Below, piece after piece: positions 46,515 to 60,104 of a DNA stretch of 64,000 nucleotides; the stretch's first letter is position 1; every line of letters begins with the position of its first letter. Position numbers and translations under genes: made by a program. The notes under the pieces were generated by a model that did not search any database, was not told the DNA's origin, and was given only the letters and a program-made list of their open reading frames with translations. The DNA comes from Erinaceus europaeus (lineage: Eukaryota > Chordata > Mammalia > Eulipotyphla > Erinaceidae). Where the stretch lies: assembly GCF_950295315.1 (NCBI RefSeq), contig NC_080185.1, positions 48,465,237 through 48,529,236 of the forward strand, read 5' to 3'.

Positions 46515-48032
46515 CAGGAATTAATTTATTATTATTATTTGTTATATAATAATGAATAACAAGATTGTAGGGTAAGAGGTTTATAATTCCATATAGTTAC
46601 CACAATCAGAGTTCTATATCCTATCGTCTCCATTGGAAATTTCCCTATTTTTTATCTCTTTGGAAGTATGGACCAATTTATGAGGAGGAGGTTCTATAAC
46701 TGTTCTATAATTGTCAGTGTTCTATAATTGTTTATCCACTGAGTATGGCAATTGGAAGGTTTATCCATACCCTCAGCTTGTTTCTATCACTCCCCAGTAA
46801 GGTAGGGATCCAGAGAGGTGAGGTTCCAGGCCACATTGATGAGGTTGTCTGCCCAGGAAATCAAGATGGCATCATGGTAGTTTCCGCAACTTGGTGGCTG
46901 AAAAACAGCAAGTTATAAAGCAGGATTATTAATTGTTTGATAATCAGGAACCTGAAGGTAAGAATAAAGCAGATGGATCTAAGGACCTTTATGTGTGAAG
47001 AAGCTAGGATGTCTATTTTATGTGTATTCAGAGCAGGCCCATAACTTTAGTAGTTTTTGCCCAAGCTAACATGTAGATGGACTAAAAATATTGTCTGGGA
47101 CGATGGTGTCAGAATTAGGAATACAACTACAAACTGGATTAAGGCAGAGAGTAGCTCCCAAATATAAAGAAAGTATATAAATACTATAAACCTCATCAAA
47201 ATGACCTATGGCTCATATCTATTAATATTTAGCACAGAAGCCTGTGTAACTTCTACATCCCTGTCAGTCTGAGCTCACATTCCATGGTCATAGCTAGGAA
47301 CATTCTAGGCCACACTAATTTCAGGACCAGTCTTCCTTGAGTGGCAGAGTAGGCTGACCCTGCCTCCCTTGGGAGAGTAAAGCAGTCCCTACCACTGCTA
47401 TTCTACATTGAGGGCCAGGTCCTATAAAGGCCCACAAGAGGGCTTATGATGATGTTCCTGGTGGAAGTGATCCACGATTGTGGAGAGAGTGATCTATTAG
47501 AGATCTAGGCCTATCATATCTATGTGGGAATACAAAGATACACTGACAAGAGCCTCAGATGATGTGGTGGCCTGGTAAAGGCCATCAGTAAAGTGTGCTA
47601 GTGTTCTGCCCTTATCCAACTTTTGTAGTCCTTACTTTATATGACAACTTTAGACTTAGAGTGATTTAGTGACATGAACTAAGAGGGCAGTAGAGGAGTT
47701 TATCTAGGCCTAATTAGAAAATACAAAAATAAATGTTGGAGAGACTGTGGGAACAAAATAACCCTCCTGTACTGCTGGTGGTAATGTAATTTGGTCCAGC
47801 CCTATGTCGAGAGAAGTCTGAATGGAGAACTCTCACAAGGCTAGAAATGGACCTTCCATAAGACCCAGTAATTCCTCTCCTCAGGGTATATCCTTAGGAG
47901 TCAAACACACCCATACAAAAAGATCTGTGTACACCTATGTTCATAACAGCACAATTCATAATAGCCAAAACCTGGAATCAACCGAGGTGTTCAACAATTG
48001 ATGAGTGGTTGAGAACACTGTGGTATATACAG
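46515..48032 (-). mobile_element. Old L1 with probable 5' inversion
   Basis: 46515-47715 is minus-strand old L1 3' UTR. 47716-48032 is plus-strand ORF2 ('gttggagagactgtgggaac' to 'gagaacactgtggtatata'). The abutting opposite orientations fit one twin-primed insertion, though no TSD was found and two separate fragments are possible. Confidence 0.6.
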
Positions 48033-48816
48033 AAAGAGTCCAAAAGCTCAACATCCATGAAGAGGAACACAGAAAAATACCTTTTCTCAAAATATAAAAT
48101 ATCACCATGCAACAACAAATTGTAAGAAGAGATATATAAAGCATGGGACACTATTCTGGTAGAAATAAGTGGGTAGGATGTGCCTAATTCCCAGCAACTC
48201 AGTCTTATTCCTACAAATCTATAATAAAGAGAAATGGGATTTTCAGAGCTGTTAAGAAGGAGAGAATGCCACAATGGAAGCTCTCCTGAAACACCTGCAG
48301 AAGATTTCCAGAACTCTGGAAATATTAATTCCAATTTAATATTGAAATTAAATATCCATAGTAACAGAACCTGCTGTGAATTCCTGAATCACAGGCTGTC
48401 AGAATCTGTTCACTGCCAAAACCTGAGTCCCAGTGTGCATTCAACACTATCACAAATTAGATAGGAAATGAAGCGAATAACCCAAAAAGTATGCAGGCTT
48501 TTCCATATCACCTTTAATACTAACCAGCTTCTGAGGAAAAGTAAATTATATAAGAATTGGCAGTGACAGAATGCTCAGGACCATAATTTCAGTGGAGCTT
48601 TTTGCACATTTTCTTTTTCTATCTGAAACTGGAGTCTCATAAGTAAACAATTGCTATGCTTCTTGACAGACTTTCCCCCTTTTTCGTTTCTCCCTTTTCA
48701 AAAAAGGGATTTAACAGTTTTATAAAATCACAAAACGCAGGGGTACATATTTCAACCCTCTCTAGTAAGTGTAAGTCACCACACCCTCCATCAGAGTTCT
48801 ATGCCCCACCCTATAA
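48033..48816. other. Unique sequence with an unknown repeat-like stretch
   Basis: The part 48690-48816 ('taacagttttataaaatcac', 'catcagagttctatgcccca') resembles the 3' end of a minus-strand old L1. Frames of 76-118 codons show no domain. Confidence 0.35.
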
Positions 48817-48829
48817 CCACTGTAGTTCT

Positions 48830-49112
48830 TTTTTTCTTAACATTTATTTATTTATTCCCTTTTGTTGCCCTTGCTGTTTTATTGTTGTAGTCATTATTGA
48901 TGTCTTTGTTGTTGTATTGGACATAAAGAAATGGAGAGAGGAGGGGAAGACAGAGAGGGGGAGAGAAAGATAGACACCTGAAGACTTGCTTCACCGCTTG
49001 TGAAGCGACTCCCCTGTAGGTCGGGAGCCTGGCTTGAACTGGGATCCTTACTCTGTTCCTTGGGCTTTACACTATGTGCCCTCATCCCGCTGCACTACAA
49101 CACTACTCCCGG
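48830..49112 (-). mobile_element. Young tRNA-derived SINE with TSD
   Basis: Perfect 13-bp TSD 'ccactgtagttct' at 48817-48829 and 49113-49125. Complete head-to-tail copy. Confidence 0.92.
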
Positions 49113-49420
49113 CCACTGTAGTTCTAACAAAGTCCAAGAGAAAACTGAGTTACCATTTTTCACAAGTTTGTTTCAGACAGTTATATACAGAAAAAAAATA
49201 TATCACAACACTGTCACATCATTTGTGGAGCATCACACAATTCTCATCCACTTTGCTCCTATTTGGTGCTGGGTCTTGAACAGCAGTCCTAGCACGTGGT
49301 AAGGTAGGTACTCTACCCAGGTAAACTAACTTCCTTCTGTACTTATTTACAGAAAAGAGAATTCTAATAACTTCTCAAACAACCTTTAAACACAGCAAGC
49401 TAACATTCAATAAATATTTT

Positions 49421-49693
49421 TAATTCATCAAATTATTTTCCCTTTTTGTTGCCCTTATTATAGTTATTATTGCTGTTATTGATGTCATTGTTGTTGGATA
49501 GGACAGAGAGAAACAGAGAGAGGAGGGGAACACAGAGGGGGGAGAGAACGACAGACACCTACACATCTGCTTCACCGCCTGTGAAACGACTCCCCTGCAG
49601 ATGGAGAGCCAGGGTCTAGAACCGGGATCCTTACGCTGGTCCTTGCACTTTGCGCCACATGTGCTTAATCCACTGAGATACCACCCGACTCCC
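49421..49693 (-). mobile_element. Young tRNA-derived SINE with TSD
   Basis: Perfect TSD 'tcaataaatatttt' at 49407-49420 and 49694-49707. Commonest family. Confidence 0.92.
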
Positions 49694-49707
49694 TCAATAA
49701 ATATTTT

Positions 49708-49850
49708 AAAAGTTATTTACTTATTTAATGAGAAAAAGGGTGAAATGAGAGTACAGCTCCAGTATATGTGGTTTAAAGAGTCAAAGCAATGGCCTCATAC
49801 ATGCAAGTCCTGCACTCTGCTTACTGAGCTATACCCTTGGGTATAAGATT
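49708..49850 (-). mobile_element. Old tRNA-derived SINE
   Basis: Minus strand: 'gtatagctcagtaagcagag' head, 'acttgcatgtatgaggccat', diverged body. A-box/B-box order is retained. Confidence 0.55.
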
Positions 49851-51074
49851 CAATTTTAAATATGGATATAAATTTCAGTTTTAACAGGGAAAAAAGATGA
49901 TACTATATTTTCATAGATACTTCTATTTCAAATGGATATCTTTCCAGATCTGGTAGAATATAATCATGTTGAAATAGCCTCATACAGTCTTGTTACTATC
50001 CTGATGTATCTAAAAGCTGAACCAATAAATGAAAAAACTCATTCTTGAAGTTGAAAACATTTTAATACATTTACTTTTAGTAAAGCAACAAGACAGGAAC
50101 CATAATTCTGTGACCAAATATAAAAGTCTGATTTGGTGGTTTTCCATGACAATGATGGATTTCCAAGGTATTAGGATGGAAAAGAATGGTGAAGGCAGAA
50201 ATGGTTTATACTGTTGACTATCATGTCTCAAAATTCCATTTTTTACATTTTTCAAAAATTATTCTCCTCTTCTCTATCATCCTTCCTGGCTGAAGCCCAT
50301 AATATTACATTATCAGGTAACAACTGCGTGAGACGTATAGCATATTTACAACTTTCTTCACTCTGTATTTAACTTTCTCTGCAACTGTATCATCACCTGC
50401 TTTTGCCAACCTACAAGCACGATGATAAAATTAAAGAATTTGATAGTAGAATACAGAAAAAAAAAAAAACCACGAGAGCAAGACCTAAGTGAATGAGATC
50501 CATGTTGGAAACTGTGTTACTGAATTCCACTAATAAATGTGTAAACCACTAACCTGTCCTCCACAGTCTACTTACTTATGTGTAAATTTTGTCAGAAACC
50601 TGTGATATTCCCATTTTACTTTATAATAGAAAACCTTGCACTTAACAGTATTAGTTACCAGGGTGAAAACGTGTTCATTCATTCAGTACATCCAAATTGT
50701 TACAACAAATTAATGTAGGACAATAGCACTCATCTATTGATATTCTTGAATATTTTTTCCTTTATTTTACTCCTTTTTCCTTCTTTCTATTTAATGCTGC
50801 TGACTATTCCTCAAGATCTTATTTCATTTCAATCACATTTCTATAAGCAACTGATAAAAGGCTTCTTCCTGCATCTATCAATTCCACATCTATCTTTATG
50901 ACTTTCTTCATTACTACTACTATTTTGTCCTGCTGATCAGCCCATAGTTTTTTTTTCTCATAAAATACATCTTTTATGTATTAAATAAATGTTTAATTAG
51001 TTAATCCAGCAACTCATTTCTAGGTACACAATCTAGTAAAATAAAAATACTACATCAAGATATATTTACATATA
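49851..51074. other. Unique AT-rich intergenic sequence
   Basis: Small frames on both strands (60-81 codons near 50010-50255) show no domain or repeat identity. Confidence 0.4.
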
Positions 51075-51265
51075 TTACCTGGTAGAGTACACAGTGTACC
51101 ATGCAGGACATCCCTGTCTTAAGCTATTAGCACCACATGGGAACACCATGTATAACACTAGGGAGACTTTCATGAATGATAAAGTGATGCTGTGATGCCT
51201 CTCCTTATTCTCCCTTTGTCTTTCTCTTCCTTTCTGACTTTTTCCCTGTCTCTTTCTGAAATTAA
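51075..51265 (+). mobile_element. Diverged tRNA-derived SINE
   Basis: 'acctggtagagtacacagtg' head and a CT-rich end. The 135-codon frame on the other strand here is a shadow. Confidence 0.5.
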
Positions 51266-51589
51266 TTTGAAACAGAAATTGTCCACCAGGTGTAGTGGAA
51301 CTGCCCAAACATGGTGAAGCCCAAACATGGCATGGAAAATAAATATTACCATATCTGTTGCAGTATGATATCCAATACCTAGAAATAACTTGTGTATGCC
51401 AATAGACGAGTGGGTAAAGGTGAGGTGATATACAATCATATGTTGCATAGGGATATATTTTAAGAAATGTATTGTTAGACAATTTTTCTATTGTGCAAGC
51501 AACACAAAATTAGATGACATAGCATAACAAATATGTGTATTACATGGTGTAGAACACTGGTACCACCTTCATATATGCTGTTGACAAAA

Positions 51590-51775
51590 GCTATGAACAA
51601 ATGACTATATATGCACAGGAATACTACTCAGCCATAGTAATTGAGGAAATGATGATGTTTGCAACAATATAGATAGACTCTAATGGCATTAGGGTAAGAA
51701 AACCAGACATTGAAAGGTTAATACAATAAGATATCATGTGAAATGATAAATGGAAATCTCATAGAAACAGAGAGC
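51590..51775 (+). mobile_element. Ancient L1 ORF2 end
   Basis: 'ggaatactactcagccatag', 'gatgatgtttgcaacaatat', 'agatatcatgtgaaatgata' match the extreme 3' coding end of ancient L1s. Confidence 0.6.
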
Positions 51776-51778
51776 TAA

Positions 51779-52045
51779 GGGAGTTGGACGGTAGTTCAGC
51801 GGGTTAAACACAGGTGGCACAAAGCACAAGGACAGGAGTTAGAGCCCCTGGCTCCCCACCTGCAGGGAAGTCACTTCACAAGCAGTGAAGCAGGTCTGCA
51901 GATGATTATCTTTCTCTCCCCCTCTCTGTCTTCTCCTCTTTTCTCCATTTCTGTCTGTCCAACAATGGCATAAATATCTACAACAATAAAACAACAAAGG
52001 CAACAAAAGGGAGTAAATAAATATTTAAAAAATTTAAAAAAGAAG
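51779..52045 (+). mobile_element. tRNA-derived SINE
   Basis: 'gggagttggacggtagttca' head through CT-rich tract to 'aataaatatttaaaaaattt' tail. Confidence 0.85.
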
Positions 52046-52225
52046 ATTACTAGTTCTAGGACCAGAAGAGAGATATTTCCTAAAGAGTACCAAGTTATAG
52101 TTAGATTAACTCTATTCATTAAGGCATTAACCTTACATCTTTGATTTACCATGAGATCTAATTCACAGCACTTCTTTTATGATAAATATTACTGTATTCT
52201 ATATTTTAAGATTACTAGAATGAAA

Positions 52226-52475
52226 GATTGCTACCTAATGGTTTCACTCATATGTGGAATCTAGAAAACTGATACTCATTAACTTGCAAAAAATAATAAA
52301 AACATAAGCAAACAAACTTTTTAAGACTTTGTGAGAACTATGGTGATTATCTTTAGGAGGTAGGGAGATGGGGGGCACAGAACTTTGGTGGTGGATGTGG
52401 TATGGAATTATGCCCTGTAATCTTACAATTTTGTAACCTAGTATTAATAGCATATAATAAAAACTTTTAAAATAT
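52226..52475 (+). mobile_element. Old L1 3' end
   Basis: 'gtttcactcatatgtggaat', 'tttgtgagaactatggtgat' and 'actttggtggtggatgtggt' in order. The same lineage as 28480. Confidence 0.65.
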
Positions 52476-52479
52476 ATAT

Positions 52480-53805
52480 TTTTGAATTGTAAGAATAAAG
52501 TTATTAGAAACAGATCTTAAATGTTCTTGTCACATTCAAAATGATTAATTATGTGATATAATGGAAATATTAACTACTGCTGTGATGTTAATTATATTGC
52601 AATATGTAAATTTCCAAGTCAATAAATTGTATACCTTAAATTTTCATGATGTTAAATATCAGTCATATATCTATTACAAAAAAAGAAAGGCCTAATATTT
52701 ACAGTCTAATCTTGCACATTGAGGTGTTGTATGAATTAAAATGTTACATGAAAACACTGAAATATATCCAGGTCTGAGAAAAAGGACACTATCCACAGTT
52801 GTACACTCTCAAATTATGTAGCCTGGATGAGATGGACAAATTCTTAAAGTACACAATTGACCAAGCTTGAATTGAGAAGACATAAAAACAAAGAGATCTA
52901 TAACTAATTAGAAGATAGAATCAGTAATCAAAAACCTCTTGACTTACTAAAGCCTTGGACTAAATTGCTTCATGTTTGTTTTCTAAAAAAAACATTTAAA
53001 ATGAATCAGCATCAATCCTCTAAAATTCCTCCAAATAATAGCAGATAAGGTCTATTCCCCAGCTCTATCTCTGAGGTCAGCATTGCTCTAATAACACTCA
53101 GACAGTATGAGATAAGGAAAGCAAAAACCAGTATCCTTGGTAAATATTGATGTAAGGATCTTCAACAGTATATAAACAAACTACAATCAATAAGATCTTA
53201 AGAGAATTTATATTTTGACCAATCGGAATTTATTCTGGAGTGCAATGATAGTTTCACATATAAAAAAATCAGTGAATGTATTACACCACATTATCATAAT
53301 GAAGGGGAAAATAACACATAAGCATCTTAATTTATTCAGAAAAACATAGGGCAACTATAAATGCCCACATGTGATTAAAAAACAATTGTCTTTTAATTAA
53401 TTGAATATATTGCAACATAATTAAGGTGATATATTAAAGTCTAAAGCTAGTGTTAAACTCTGTGATAAAAATATGATGCTTTTCTATAATAAAGGATACC
53501 CACTTTCACAACTTCTTTACACTATACAATGCAACATTCTGACTATTAAGCAAGAATAATAAATAAAAGATATCCAAATTGAAAAGAATGGAGCAAAAGA
53601 GTATCCTTGCTTACAGATAGTCTTGTATATAAGAAATCCTTAAATATTTCTCAAAATAACCATTAATTTAAATATCTTGCAAAATACATAATCAGCACAA
53701 AACTCAGATGTAATTCTATACATAAATAATGGACAATCAAAAAAGAAATTAAGAAAAGATTCCATTTACAGTGGCATCAAAATAATGTGGCATTGAAAAA
53801 ATATA
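52480..53805 (+). mobile_element. Ancient L1M remnants: 3' end, then ORF2
   Basis: 52540-52690 resembles an ancient L1 3' end ('gtcaataaattgtatacctt'). 52770-53805 resembles the reverse-transcriptase region ('aattcttaaagtacacaatt', 'gaccaatcggaatttattct', 'gaaaagattccatttacagt'). Heavily mutated. Confidence 0.6.
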
Positions 53806-54073
53806 CAAGATACCAAGCAAATATATTCTGACAATAATAAAACACCATTGCTTTGGTATTCTACGTACTTTAGAGTTTCAGGCCTAATATTCATGGCTTT
53901 GATCCATTTGGAGTAAGTTTTGGTGTGTTGTATTAAATGATGGTCTAGTTTAATTTTTGTACATGCAACATTCCAGTTCTCCCAGTACCATTTGTTGAAG
54001 AGGCCTTTTCCCCCCATTCAACAGTTTTGGTTCCTTTGTCATATATTAGGTATATATATGTGTGTGTGTGTGT

Positions 54074-54116
<43 letters not shown>

Positions 54117-54600
54117 TAGGTTTATTTATAGGCTCTCTATCCTGTTCTATGAGTCCAAATGTCCTTTTTTTTTTTTCCTAGCACCACACTGTTTTAACTG
54201 ATAATTGCATTGTAGTTTAAACTGAAGTTAGGAAGTGAATGCCTCCATTTTTCTTCTTTATCTTCAGCAGTGCTTTAGTTATATATGCTTTTAAAAATAG
54301 AACCACAAGAATTTTTGGGTAAGTTTTCAGTTTTCTTGAATGTACTTGGGATTTTGTAAGAGATTGTACTGAATAAATTACTTTTAGTAGGACAGTCATT
54401 TTAATCATAGTTATTCTTTCAACCCATGAATAAGGAATTTTCTTCCATTTCTTTACATTGTTCTCTAATCCTTTTAACAATATCCGGTAGTTTTTATCTT
54501 AAAAGCCCTTCACCTCCTTTGTTAGATTTACTCCTATGTATTTTATGTTTTTAGGTTCAGTTGTAAATTGGATTGCTTCCTTTGGTTGCCTATACTTTGA
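53806..54600 (-). mobile_element. Ancient L1 ORF2, opposite orientation
   Basis: Minus-strand matches to ORF2 ('tggtctagtttaatttttgt' and 'ctcccagtaccatttgttga' are its antisense). It meets the plus-strand piece head to head at about 53806. Confidence 0.65.
54059..54113. repeat. (TG)n microsatellite
   Basis: About 27 TG units with two CG interruptions, inside the ancient L1. Confidence 0.95.
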
Positions 54601-54724
54601 CTCTGTTACAGTGAGGGTGGGAATGAAAACTGGTGCAGTAAATATGAAGAAATGTATTAAGAATCTTTAAGCAACAACAACAAAAAATGAAAATGCCTTG
54701 TGATATGACCAATGTGCCCTGGAA

Positions 54725-54990
54725 TGTGAATCCTCCATAGCCCTGTCTCACTTGGGAAAAATAGAAACATGCTACTGGTATGGATCAACCTGCCAAGGCT
54801 CATGTCCACCAGAGAAGCAGTTACAGATGTCAGACCTTACACATTCTGTACTCCATAAGGAATTTTAGTCATTACTTCCAGAAGGGTCAGTGTTAGGAAA
54901 GATAACCAGACTGCTCTGAACTTAAATTTCATCAGTACCAAGAGAGAGAAGTGGAAAAAAAACACAAAGAATATACTTGTGGACACTGAA
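54725..54990 (+). mobile_element. Old L1 3' UTR variant fragment
   Basis: 'ctcatgtccaccagagaagc' and 'gataaccagactgctctgaa' match the variant at 3900 and 42330. Confidence 0.5.
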
Positions 54991-55369
54991 AATTAGACAA
55001 CTATTACTCTGAACTAATAAACATAGATTCATTTAGAGATTTAAATAATAAAATGCTAATAAAAATAGACTGTTGGAATTAAGTTAGAAATTTACCTGTG
55101 TACTTGGAGAATGTTGGGGAGCCATGCTACTGTTGAATGGGAATTAGATAGGGCATGTAGATTTTATATTTCTTGTAAATTAGTAAAATTGTCTCATTCT
55201 GGGAGCCTAGCCCGCAGCGGCCCCGCAGGAGGGAAAGTTCCGCGGCGGCGGGAGCAGCAGGAGCCGATCGGGCAGGCTGCAGTTCAGAGGGTGCCTCGCG
55301 GGGAAAAAAAAAAAAAATGAGACTTTCCTTGAAGAGAAAGTATGGATTAATCAGTATGTAAGAAGGTAC

Positions 55370-55515
55370 TGGAGGCTGGACAGTAGTGCAGCGGGTTAAG
55401 CGCACATGGTGTTAAGCACAAGGACCAGCATAAGGAACCTGGTTTAAGTCCCCGGCTCCCCCCTACAGGGAGGTTGCTTGACAAGCGATGGAGAAGGTTT
55501 GCAGGTCCCCTCTTG
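55370..55515 (+). mobile_element. SINE sequence inside the retrocopy's 5' UTR
   Basis: 'aggctggacagtagtgcagc', 'gggttaagcgcacatggtgt' and 'aagtccccggctccc' are a tRNA SINE head and core. It stops at 'gaaggtttgcaggt', with no CT-rich tract, no tail and no TSD. That is odd for an insertion and fits a SINE exonised in the parent transcript. Confidence 0.75.
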
Positions 55516-56800
55516 CTGCTTGCTACACATCTGCAAGGCTATGATGGGAAGAAATGTGAAAACTTGGAGGTTTCACCTGACTCATTGCTTTTGCCTGGAA
55601 GATCAGCCTTTGGAAACAGGAAAACTGTTCCACGTTGTGGTGGACCCCAAGGGACAAAAAGCATTGTAGAAAGCAATCGATGAGAACAACTCAGGGAACG
55701 CCAGACACATCTATCCTGTGGCCTAATCTAGGGATGCCCTTCTGTGGGCCACTAGCATTCGGGTATGTGGCCAGTTCTGGATTTGCAGCTGATTGCTGAG
55801 TGAGGATGATTCGCCGGGGACTGCTGTCGTGGGTCTCGAGGGTGGCAGTGCTGCTTGTTCTCCTTTGCTGTGTCATCTCCGTCCTCTACTTGCTGGCCTG
55901 CACCCCAAAAGACAACGAGGAGCAGCTGGGACTTCCCTGGGCCAATGGCCCCATAGGGAAAGAAGGGTACCAGGCTGTCCTGCAGGAGTGGGAAGAGCAG
56001 CACCGCAACTATATCAGCAGCCTCAAGCGGCAGATCTTGCAGCTCAAAGAGGAGCTGCAGGAGAGGAGCACGCAACTCAAGTATGCGCAGCAACAGGCCA
56101 GTGACCCTGCGGGCCTGGATCCAGGCCCCCCGGAGAAGACCCAGGCCGACCTGCTGGCCTTCTTGCACTCCCAGGTGGAGAGGGCGGAGGTGCATGCCGG
56201 TGTCAAGCTGGCCACTGAGTATGCAGCCGTGCCTTTCGACAGTTTCACCCTGCAGAAAGTGTACCAATTAGAGACTGGCCTGACTCGCCACCCCGAGGAA
56301 AAGCCAGTGAGGAAAGATAAGCGGGATGAACTGGTGGAAGCCATGGAATCTGCTCTGGAGACCTTGAACAGCCCGGAGAAGAGCAGCCCCCATCACCGTC
56401 CTTACACCTCTTCGGATTTCATAGAAGGGATCTACCGAACGGAAAAGGATAAAGGCACTTTGTATGAGCTCACATTCAAAGGGGACCACAAGCATGAATT
56501 CAGAAGACTTATCTTGTTTCGACCTTTTTGCCCCATCATGAAAGTGAAAAAGAACGACTCAACATGGCCAATATACTTATCAACGTGATCGTGCCGCTAG
56601 CAAAGAGAGTGGACAAGTTCCAGCAGTTCATGCAGAATTTCAGGGAGATGTGCATCCAACAGGATGGGAGAATCCATCTCACCGTTGTCTACTTTGGGAA
56701 AGAAGAGATGAATGAAGTCAAAGGAATACTGGAAAACACTTCCAAAGCTGCTAACTTCAGGAACTTCACTTTCATCTAACTGAATGGAGAATTTTCTTGA

Positions 56801-57240
<440 letters not shown>

Positions 57241-57243
57241 TAG

Positions 57244-57387
<144 letters not shown>

Positions 57388-58945
57388 TGAACTCCCAGGG
57401 GCTAATTTGGGGAGATGTTTTCTTCTTATTATTCTTTTTCCTTTTGCAAAGACTGTATGAACAGCTGCAACAAGGAAAAGTTGTCTATCAAGGGCAAAAT
57501 TTACAAAAAAAAAAAAAAAAAAAGAATTTGATTGCTTAGTAATGGAGATGAGAGGAGAGAGAGAACGTCCCACTTTACTCTGCATCTTTGGCTTTCTGCA
57601 ACAGGAGTTTAGAGGGGAAAAAAATCTCTCACTTTGCCAACACAAATGTACCCCGTGTGTTTACGACACAGTGAGATCTGTTGCTTTCTATGCTCATTGA
57701 AATATTCATGAATTAAGACCAGCTTTGCAAAAAGTTCATTAAGATGAAAAGCAAGCACATCTCTCCCCAGATGAATGATTCTGTCAGTAGGGCTTTAGTG
57801 TCTAGGAATGCTGAAAACCCAGAAGGTAGATGAGGAGAGTGGGTGAAATGAGAACATACCTGCATTGCCATCCTTTTATGAGTTTATTAAGCAAAGCCAA
57901 ATGGATTAAAATGTTAAAGAAGCCCTTTCATTATGTTATTTCCCCCATAATTAGCCAGACATAATCTGCTCATCTTTTGTTTTAGATTTAACTATTTCCT
58001 TTTGTTAATTTTTTTTGAAGTGCACTTTCTTTATGCTTTTGAGTTATACACTGTTCATTCAATTACCAATTTGTAAGCCTTACTAAGAGAGCACAAGCTA
58101 GCAGATATTTTAATGTTTTTAAATAAAATGCTTTTAGATGCCTTATGAGAACATAACAGGTCAGATGGAGACCTCTATCCCAGGACATGTCATGTGCAGG
58201 ACCAGCTTCAGGGACATCTTGTCAGACCCTCATGTGGGGCTACTGATAGATCAAGACACAGATATTTTACCTGAAGAGGATTTCCAAAGAGGAAACACTG
58301 GAAGGGAACTATACAGACTTTCTTACCTTAATAGAAAAGGAGACTCGTTCAGACTGGGGATGTCTGTATTTATACAAAAGTCAGAAAACACATTTTCTCC
58401 CCCCAGGAGGATGGAGGACCACTTTCATATCGATTCAAATAAACCAAAGTCAACTGTGTAAACCAGTCTCTTTTTTCAAAGCAGGTGCTCATCCTGGTTT
58501 CTGGCTCCCATGAAGTGTAGAAAACTACATTTTGTGAGGAACCATTCCACCTGCCAGAATCCAGTGGGATAAAAGATTTTGCTATGTGTCTACTCATCCC
58601 AAACTAGGGAGAAATAGCATCATTATTTTTAAAGAAGTTTCACTCAGTCACCAAGATGCTTCTGCAAATGGAATTTTACTAAAATTTCCAACTATTAGGA
58701 AAAAAAAAATCCAGCGACCACGAACTGGCTTCTGCATTCATGTGAAAAGTATTTATTTATTAGCCAGCACCAGATGCACAAGCAGCTCATTATCTCTCTC
58801 TGATTTATTGCATTCTGTTTGCCCACAACCCATTGTTTAAAAGCTTCAAGAACACTCAAGCTGTTGGTGTATTTAAAAAAAATTATATGGGTAGTTCATA
58901 AAATCTAAAACATAGGACATGACTGGAAAGGGACATCGGACAGCT

Positions 58946-58951
58946 AATAAA
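58946..58951 (+). terminator. Polyadenylation signal of the retrocopied mRNA
   Basis: AATAAA 14 bases before the A run at 58965-58970 that meets the TSD. Confidence 0.8.
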
Positions 58952-59149
58952 ATCTGATTTGTGGAAAAAAATTGTTTCATTCTGGTCTTAAAATTTCTGA
59001 CATCTGCAACAGATTTCTATTTTGATATCTAATTATTTAGACTGAGGGCTATGGGGAACCAGAATATTAAAAGAAAATCATTTAACTCTTATTTTGTCAA
59101 AAGTAAACTCAATTATTCTTCTTAGACTCTTGCCTAAATTGTAAAAGGT

Positions 59150-60103
59150 TATGTATGTTCCATCTGTTACCTTTTTTCCCTAATTTTTAAATTTATAAAA
59201 TGGAAATATTTATAAGACTATAGTATAAGAGTGGTACATTTCCACACAACGCCCCTCACCTTGAGATCCATATTGAATCCCCTTCCTTGATAGCTTCCCT
59301 ATTCTTTATCCCACTGGGAGTATGGACCCAGGATCATTATGGGGTACAGAAGATGGAAGGTCTGGCTTCTGTAATTGCTTCCCTGGTAAACATGGGCATG
59401 GCAGGTCTATCCACACTCCCAGCCTGTTTCTGTCTTTCCCTAATGGGGCAGGGGAGGTGGGGCTCCAAGACACATGGTAGAGTCCTCTGCCCAAGGAAAT
59501 CTGGTTGGCATCATGGTATCATCTGGAAACTGGTGGCTGAAAAGAGTTAAGATATAATGCACAACAAATTGTTGGCTAATCATGAACCTAAAGACAAGAA
59601 TATTGCAGATAAAGATTTGGGGTCTCCGTTTTGGAAAAAGCTAGTAGGTCTCTTTTAGGTATATTCCAGAGGCCCTATGACTTTACTAGTTTTTGCCTTT
59701 GCCTGACATCTAATAATGCAGATATACCCAGGTTATTACCTGGGGATATGGTGTCATAGTTGGAAAAAGGACTAGAAAGCTGGATCAGGGAAAAGAGTAG
59801 CTCCCAAATATGGGGAAAGTATATAAATATTGTTAACTGTAAACTCCACCAGTTTGACCTAGGGCCCATATTCAGCACAGGAGCCTATGCAACCTCTGCA
59901 TTTCTGTAGGTGTGAGCTCACATTCTGTGGTCACACCTAGGAACATTCCAGGCTTACTAATTTTGAGACCCATCTTCCTCGGGTAGTAGGCAGAGTATGT
60001 TGGGACCCCCTTTGTGGGCCCCTATAAGACCCTACCCTCAATGCAGATCAATAATGGTAGGGAATGTTCCAATCTCCAAAGGGAGATTGGACTACATACT
60101 GTT
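59150..60103 (-). mobile_element. Old L1 3' UTR with inverted 5' end
   Basis: 59150-60005 is minus-strand L1 3' UTR. 60006-60103 ('gtgggcccctataagaccct', 'aatggtagggaatgttccaa') is the adjoining upstream segment in plus orientation. This again is a twin-priming signature. Confidence 0.7.
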
Positions 60104-60104
60104 A

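Noticed and set aside
55190..55320. GC-rich, CpG-containing block resembling a CpG-island promoter
   Set aside because: It lies just inside the TSD of the CSGALNACT1 retrocopy, so it is copied 5' UTR and not a local promoter.
55752..56267. A 171-codon antisense frame
   Set aside because: It is antisense to the well-recognised CSGALNACT1 sense frame and has no domain of its own.
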